A stretch of DNA of 64,000 nt from an uncultured Acidobacteriota bacterium (GTDB taxonomy: Bacteria > Acidobacteriota > Terriglobia > Terriglobales > Acidobacteriaceae), in assembly GCA_903873705.1 (NCBI GenBank), contig CAIQPK010000072.1, positions 146,910 to 210,909 on the forward strand, read 5' to 3'. The notes beneath the pieces were generated by a model. That model ran no database searches and had not been told where the DNA came from. It was given only the letters and a program-made list of their open reading frames with translations. Position numbers and translations under genes: made by a program. Position 1 is the stretch's first letter. Each line of letters starts with the position of its first letter. Of the stretch, positions 62,088-64,000 are shown one piece after another.

Positions 62088-64000
62088 TTATGCGTGAGCG
62101 GCGCCGTTGCTTTCGGGGTTGAGGCCCAGGTCGGTGATGGCCTTTTGGGCTACGGCGGGTTTGATGCCGCCTTCGCGGGCGAGCTTGGATAGGGTGGCGG
62201 CGACGATGGAGGGCGCGTCGACCTCGAAGTGGCGGCGGAGGTGTTCGCGGTTATCGGAGCGACCAAAGCCGTCGGTGCCCAAGGAGACGAGACGTGAGCC
62301 CAGCCATGGGGAGAGGTTGTCGGGCATGGACTTCATGTAGTCGCTGGCCGCGATGATGGGGCCGGCGGCGTTGCCGAGAGCGGTGACGACGTAGGGGACG
62401 CGCTCTTTCTGGGCGGGGTGGAGGCGGTTCCAGCGCTCGGTGTCGATGGCGTCGCGGCGGAGCTCGTTGTAGCTGGTGACGCTCCAGACGTCGGCGGCGA
62501 TGTTGTACTTGTCGGCGAGGATCTGCTGGGCTTTGACGGCTTCGTTGAGGATGGGTCCGGAGCCGAAGAGCTGGACCTGTGCGGGTTTCGAGGCGGCCTT
62601 GAATTTGTAGATGCCGCGGAGGATGCCTTCACGGACGGCGTCGCCTTCGGGGATGGCGGGGTTGGGGTAGTCCTCGTTGTACATGGTGATGTAGTAGAAG
62701 CAGTTTTCACCGGCTTCATACATGCGCCGCATGCCGTCCTGGATGATGACCGCCATCTCGTACACGAAGGCGGGGTCGTAGGTGAGGCAGGTGGGGATGG
62801 TACCGGCGAGGACTGGGGAGTGGCCGTCCTGGTGCTGGAGGCCTTCGCCGAGCATGGTGGTGCGGCCCGCGGTGCCGCCCATGAGGAAGCCCTTGCCGCG
62901 TGAGTCGGCGAAGGCCCAGGCCATGTCGCCGATGCGCTGGAAGCCGAACATGGAGTAGTAGAGATAGAAGGGCACCATGGGCACTTTGTAGTTGGTGTAG
63001 GCGGTGCCAGCGGCGGTGAAGCTGGCCATGGAGCCGGCTTCGGTGATGCCTTCTTCGAGGATCTGGCCGTTCTTCTTCTCGTTGTAGGCGAGCAACATGT
63101 CGGCGTCGTGGGGGACGTACTTCTGGCCTTCAGGGGCGTAGATGCCGACGGCTTTCATGACCGATTCGAAGCCGAAGGTGCGGCCTTCGTCGGGAATGAT
63201 GGGGACGATGAGTTTGCCGATTTCGGGATTCTTGAGCAGGCCGTTGAGCAGGTTGACGAAGCCCATGGTGGTGGAGATGGCGCGGTCTTTGGAGCCGGCA
63301 AGCCAGGTCTGGAAGAAGTCGAGCCTGGGAGCGGTGAAGTTGGTGGCGGGGAGTTCGCGCTTGGGGAGGTAGCCGCCTAGTTCGGCGCGCCGGGCCTGCA
63401 TGTACTGCAGGGCAGGATCGGAGGGGTCGGGGCGGTAGAAGTCGGCGTTCTTGGCGGCCTCTTCAGGAAGCGCGATGTCGAAGCGCTTGACGAAGGCGGC
63501 GAGGCCGTCGTCGGTAAGCTTCTTTTCCGAGTGGGTGGGGTTGCGCGACTGGGCGCTGGCGATACCGTAGCCCTTGACGGTTTTGGCAAGGATGACGGTG
63601 GGGCCGCCCTTGTGGTCGAGCGCGCGCTTGTAGGCGTTGTAAATCTTGCTGGGGTCGTGCCCACCGCGATGGAGGCGGCTGAGCTCGTCGTCGGTCTTGT
63701 CTTCGACGATCTTGAGCAGCTCGGGGTACTTGCCGAAGAACTCCTTGCGGAGGTAGGCGCCGTCCCTGGCCTTGAAGCGCTGGTAGTCGCCGTCGACGCA
63801 CTCTTCCATGCGCTTGAGCAGGAGGCCCTGGTGGTCGCGCGCGAAGAGCTCATCCCAATCGGAGCCCCATACGACCTTGATGACGTTCCAGCCGGCGCCG
63901 CGGAAGGTGCCTTCGAGCTCGTCGATGATGCGGGCGTTGCCGCGGACGGGGCCGTCGAGGCGCTGGAGGTTGCAGTTGACGACGAAGATGAGGTTATCGA
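62088..64000 (-). CDS. aceE: Pyruvate dehydrogenase E1 component, homodimeric (5' end cut by window edge)
   Basis: About 637 residues visible, running off the right edge. Decarboxylates pyruvate with thiamine diphosphate and passes the acetyl group to E2 in the pyruvate dehydrogenase complex. The visible start is DNLIFVVNCNLQRLDGPVRGN (the E. coli AceE-like central part), then KVVWGSDWDELFARDHQGLLL, GGHDPSKIYNAYKRALDHKG, KTVKGYGI, IPDEGRTFGFESVMKAVGIYAPEGQKYVPHD and GITEAGSMASFTAAGTAY. The C-terminal FGRSDNREHLRRHFEVDA is complete. Normal length is about 890 aa, so roughly 250 N-terminal residues are missing. Cytosolic; E2/E3 genes are not in view. Confidence 0.96.
   Translation of the reverse strand, partial: DNLIFVVNCNLQRLDGPVRGNARIIDELEGTFRGAGWNVIKVVWGSDWDELFARDHQGLLLKRMEECVDGDYQRFKARDGAYLRKEFFGKYPELLKIVEDKTDDELSRLHRGGHDPSKIYNAYKRALDHKGGPTVILAKTVKGYGIASAQSRNPTHSEKKLTDDGLAAFVKRFDIALPEEAAKNADFYRPDPSDPALQYMQARRAELGGYLPKRELPATNFTAPRLDFFQTWLAGSKDRAISTTMGFVNLLNGLLKNPEIGKLIVPIIPDEGRTFGFESVMKAVGIYAPEGQKYVPHDADMLLAYNEKKNGQILEEGITEAGSMASFTAAGTAYTNYKVPMVPFYLYYSMFGFQRIGDMAWAFADSRGKGFLMGGTAGRTTMLGEGLQHQDGHSPVLAGTIPTCLTYDPAFVYEMAVIIQDGMRRMYEAGENCFYYITMYNEDYPNPAIPEGDAVREGILRGIYKFKAASKPAQVQLFGSGPILNEAVKAQQILADKYNIAADVWSVTSYNELRRDAIDTERWNRLHPAQKERVPYVVTALGNAAGPIIAASDYMKSMPDNLSPWLGSRLVSLGTDGFGRSDNREHLRRHFEVDAPSIVAATLSKLAREGGIKPAVAQKAITDLGLNPESNGAAHA

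Overview
The window looks like a chromosome segment of a high-GC, diderm, soil-type bacterium, most likely an Acidobacteriaceae member (Granulicella/Terriglobus/Edaphobacter-like). This rests on gene content: a secretin carrying a C-terminal cohesin domain, a VWFA-related secreted protein of the acidobacterial type, a TonB-dependent receptor with an N-terminal carboxypeptidase-regulatory domain, a homodimeric AceE, and an outer-membrane Wza/Wzc/Wzi exopolysaccharide system. The genus is inference; no rRNA is present.

Layout. 1-5.4 kb: lipid kinase (cut at the left edge), Tat-exported metallo-beta-lactamase-fold protein, leucyl aminopeptidase, small secreted protein, SmpB. 5.8-10.6 kb: secretion/pilus block (secretin, two pseudopilins) followed by a frameshifted M48 protease. 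10.6-17.9 kb: QueF, a tandem pair of unknown two-helix membrane proteins, an MFS transporter coupled to a GT2 glycosyltransferase, IspG, a DUF1801 protein and an outer-membrane barrel. 17.9-27 kb: a stress/redox regulatory cluster with three two-domain universal stress proteins, an HdeD-like membrane protein, two Crp/Fnr regulators with N-terminal cysteine clusters, a PAS histidine kinase, a single-domain response regulator and a sigma54 activator. CRP-type palindromes recur in its promoter regions, three of them at exactly -41.5 from a plausible -10 box. 27-33.8 kb: an RND efflux operon (MFP-RND-TolC) of lower GC and different codon use, with palindromic operators and a 41-residue ORF in front, next to an unusual tRNA-Arg(CCT). 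34.4-42.5 kb: GT2, quinone reductase, cobalamin riboswitch with TonB-dependent receptor, VWA protein, a frameshifted DUF433 antitoxin-like gene, and a TonB/TPR protein. 42.6-44.8 kb: groES-groEL under a CIRCE element. 44.9-61.2 kb: mostly exopolysaccharide genes (CpsB-type phosphatase, three glycosyltransferases, WcaF, Wza, Wzc, Ugd, Uxs, Wzi). 61.2-64 kb: a degenerate E1-alpha-like protein and aceE (cut at the right edge).

The intergenic spaces are unusually rich in repeats. One hairpin family has a constant edge (CCCA...TGGGGCACCCGGAG) around a stem whose sequence changes between copies while pairing is kept. A second family (TTCGCTGCGCTC...GGATGACA) has covarying ends. There are also short tandem heptamer/octamer runs and a pair of TTCGCGAA-type repeats. 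Three genes carry lesions visible in the DNA: the M48 protease (extra G in a G run), the DUF433 gene (extra C), and a receiver-domain gene whose ATG is followed at once by TAA.
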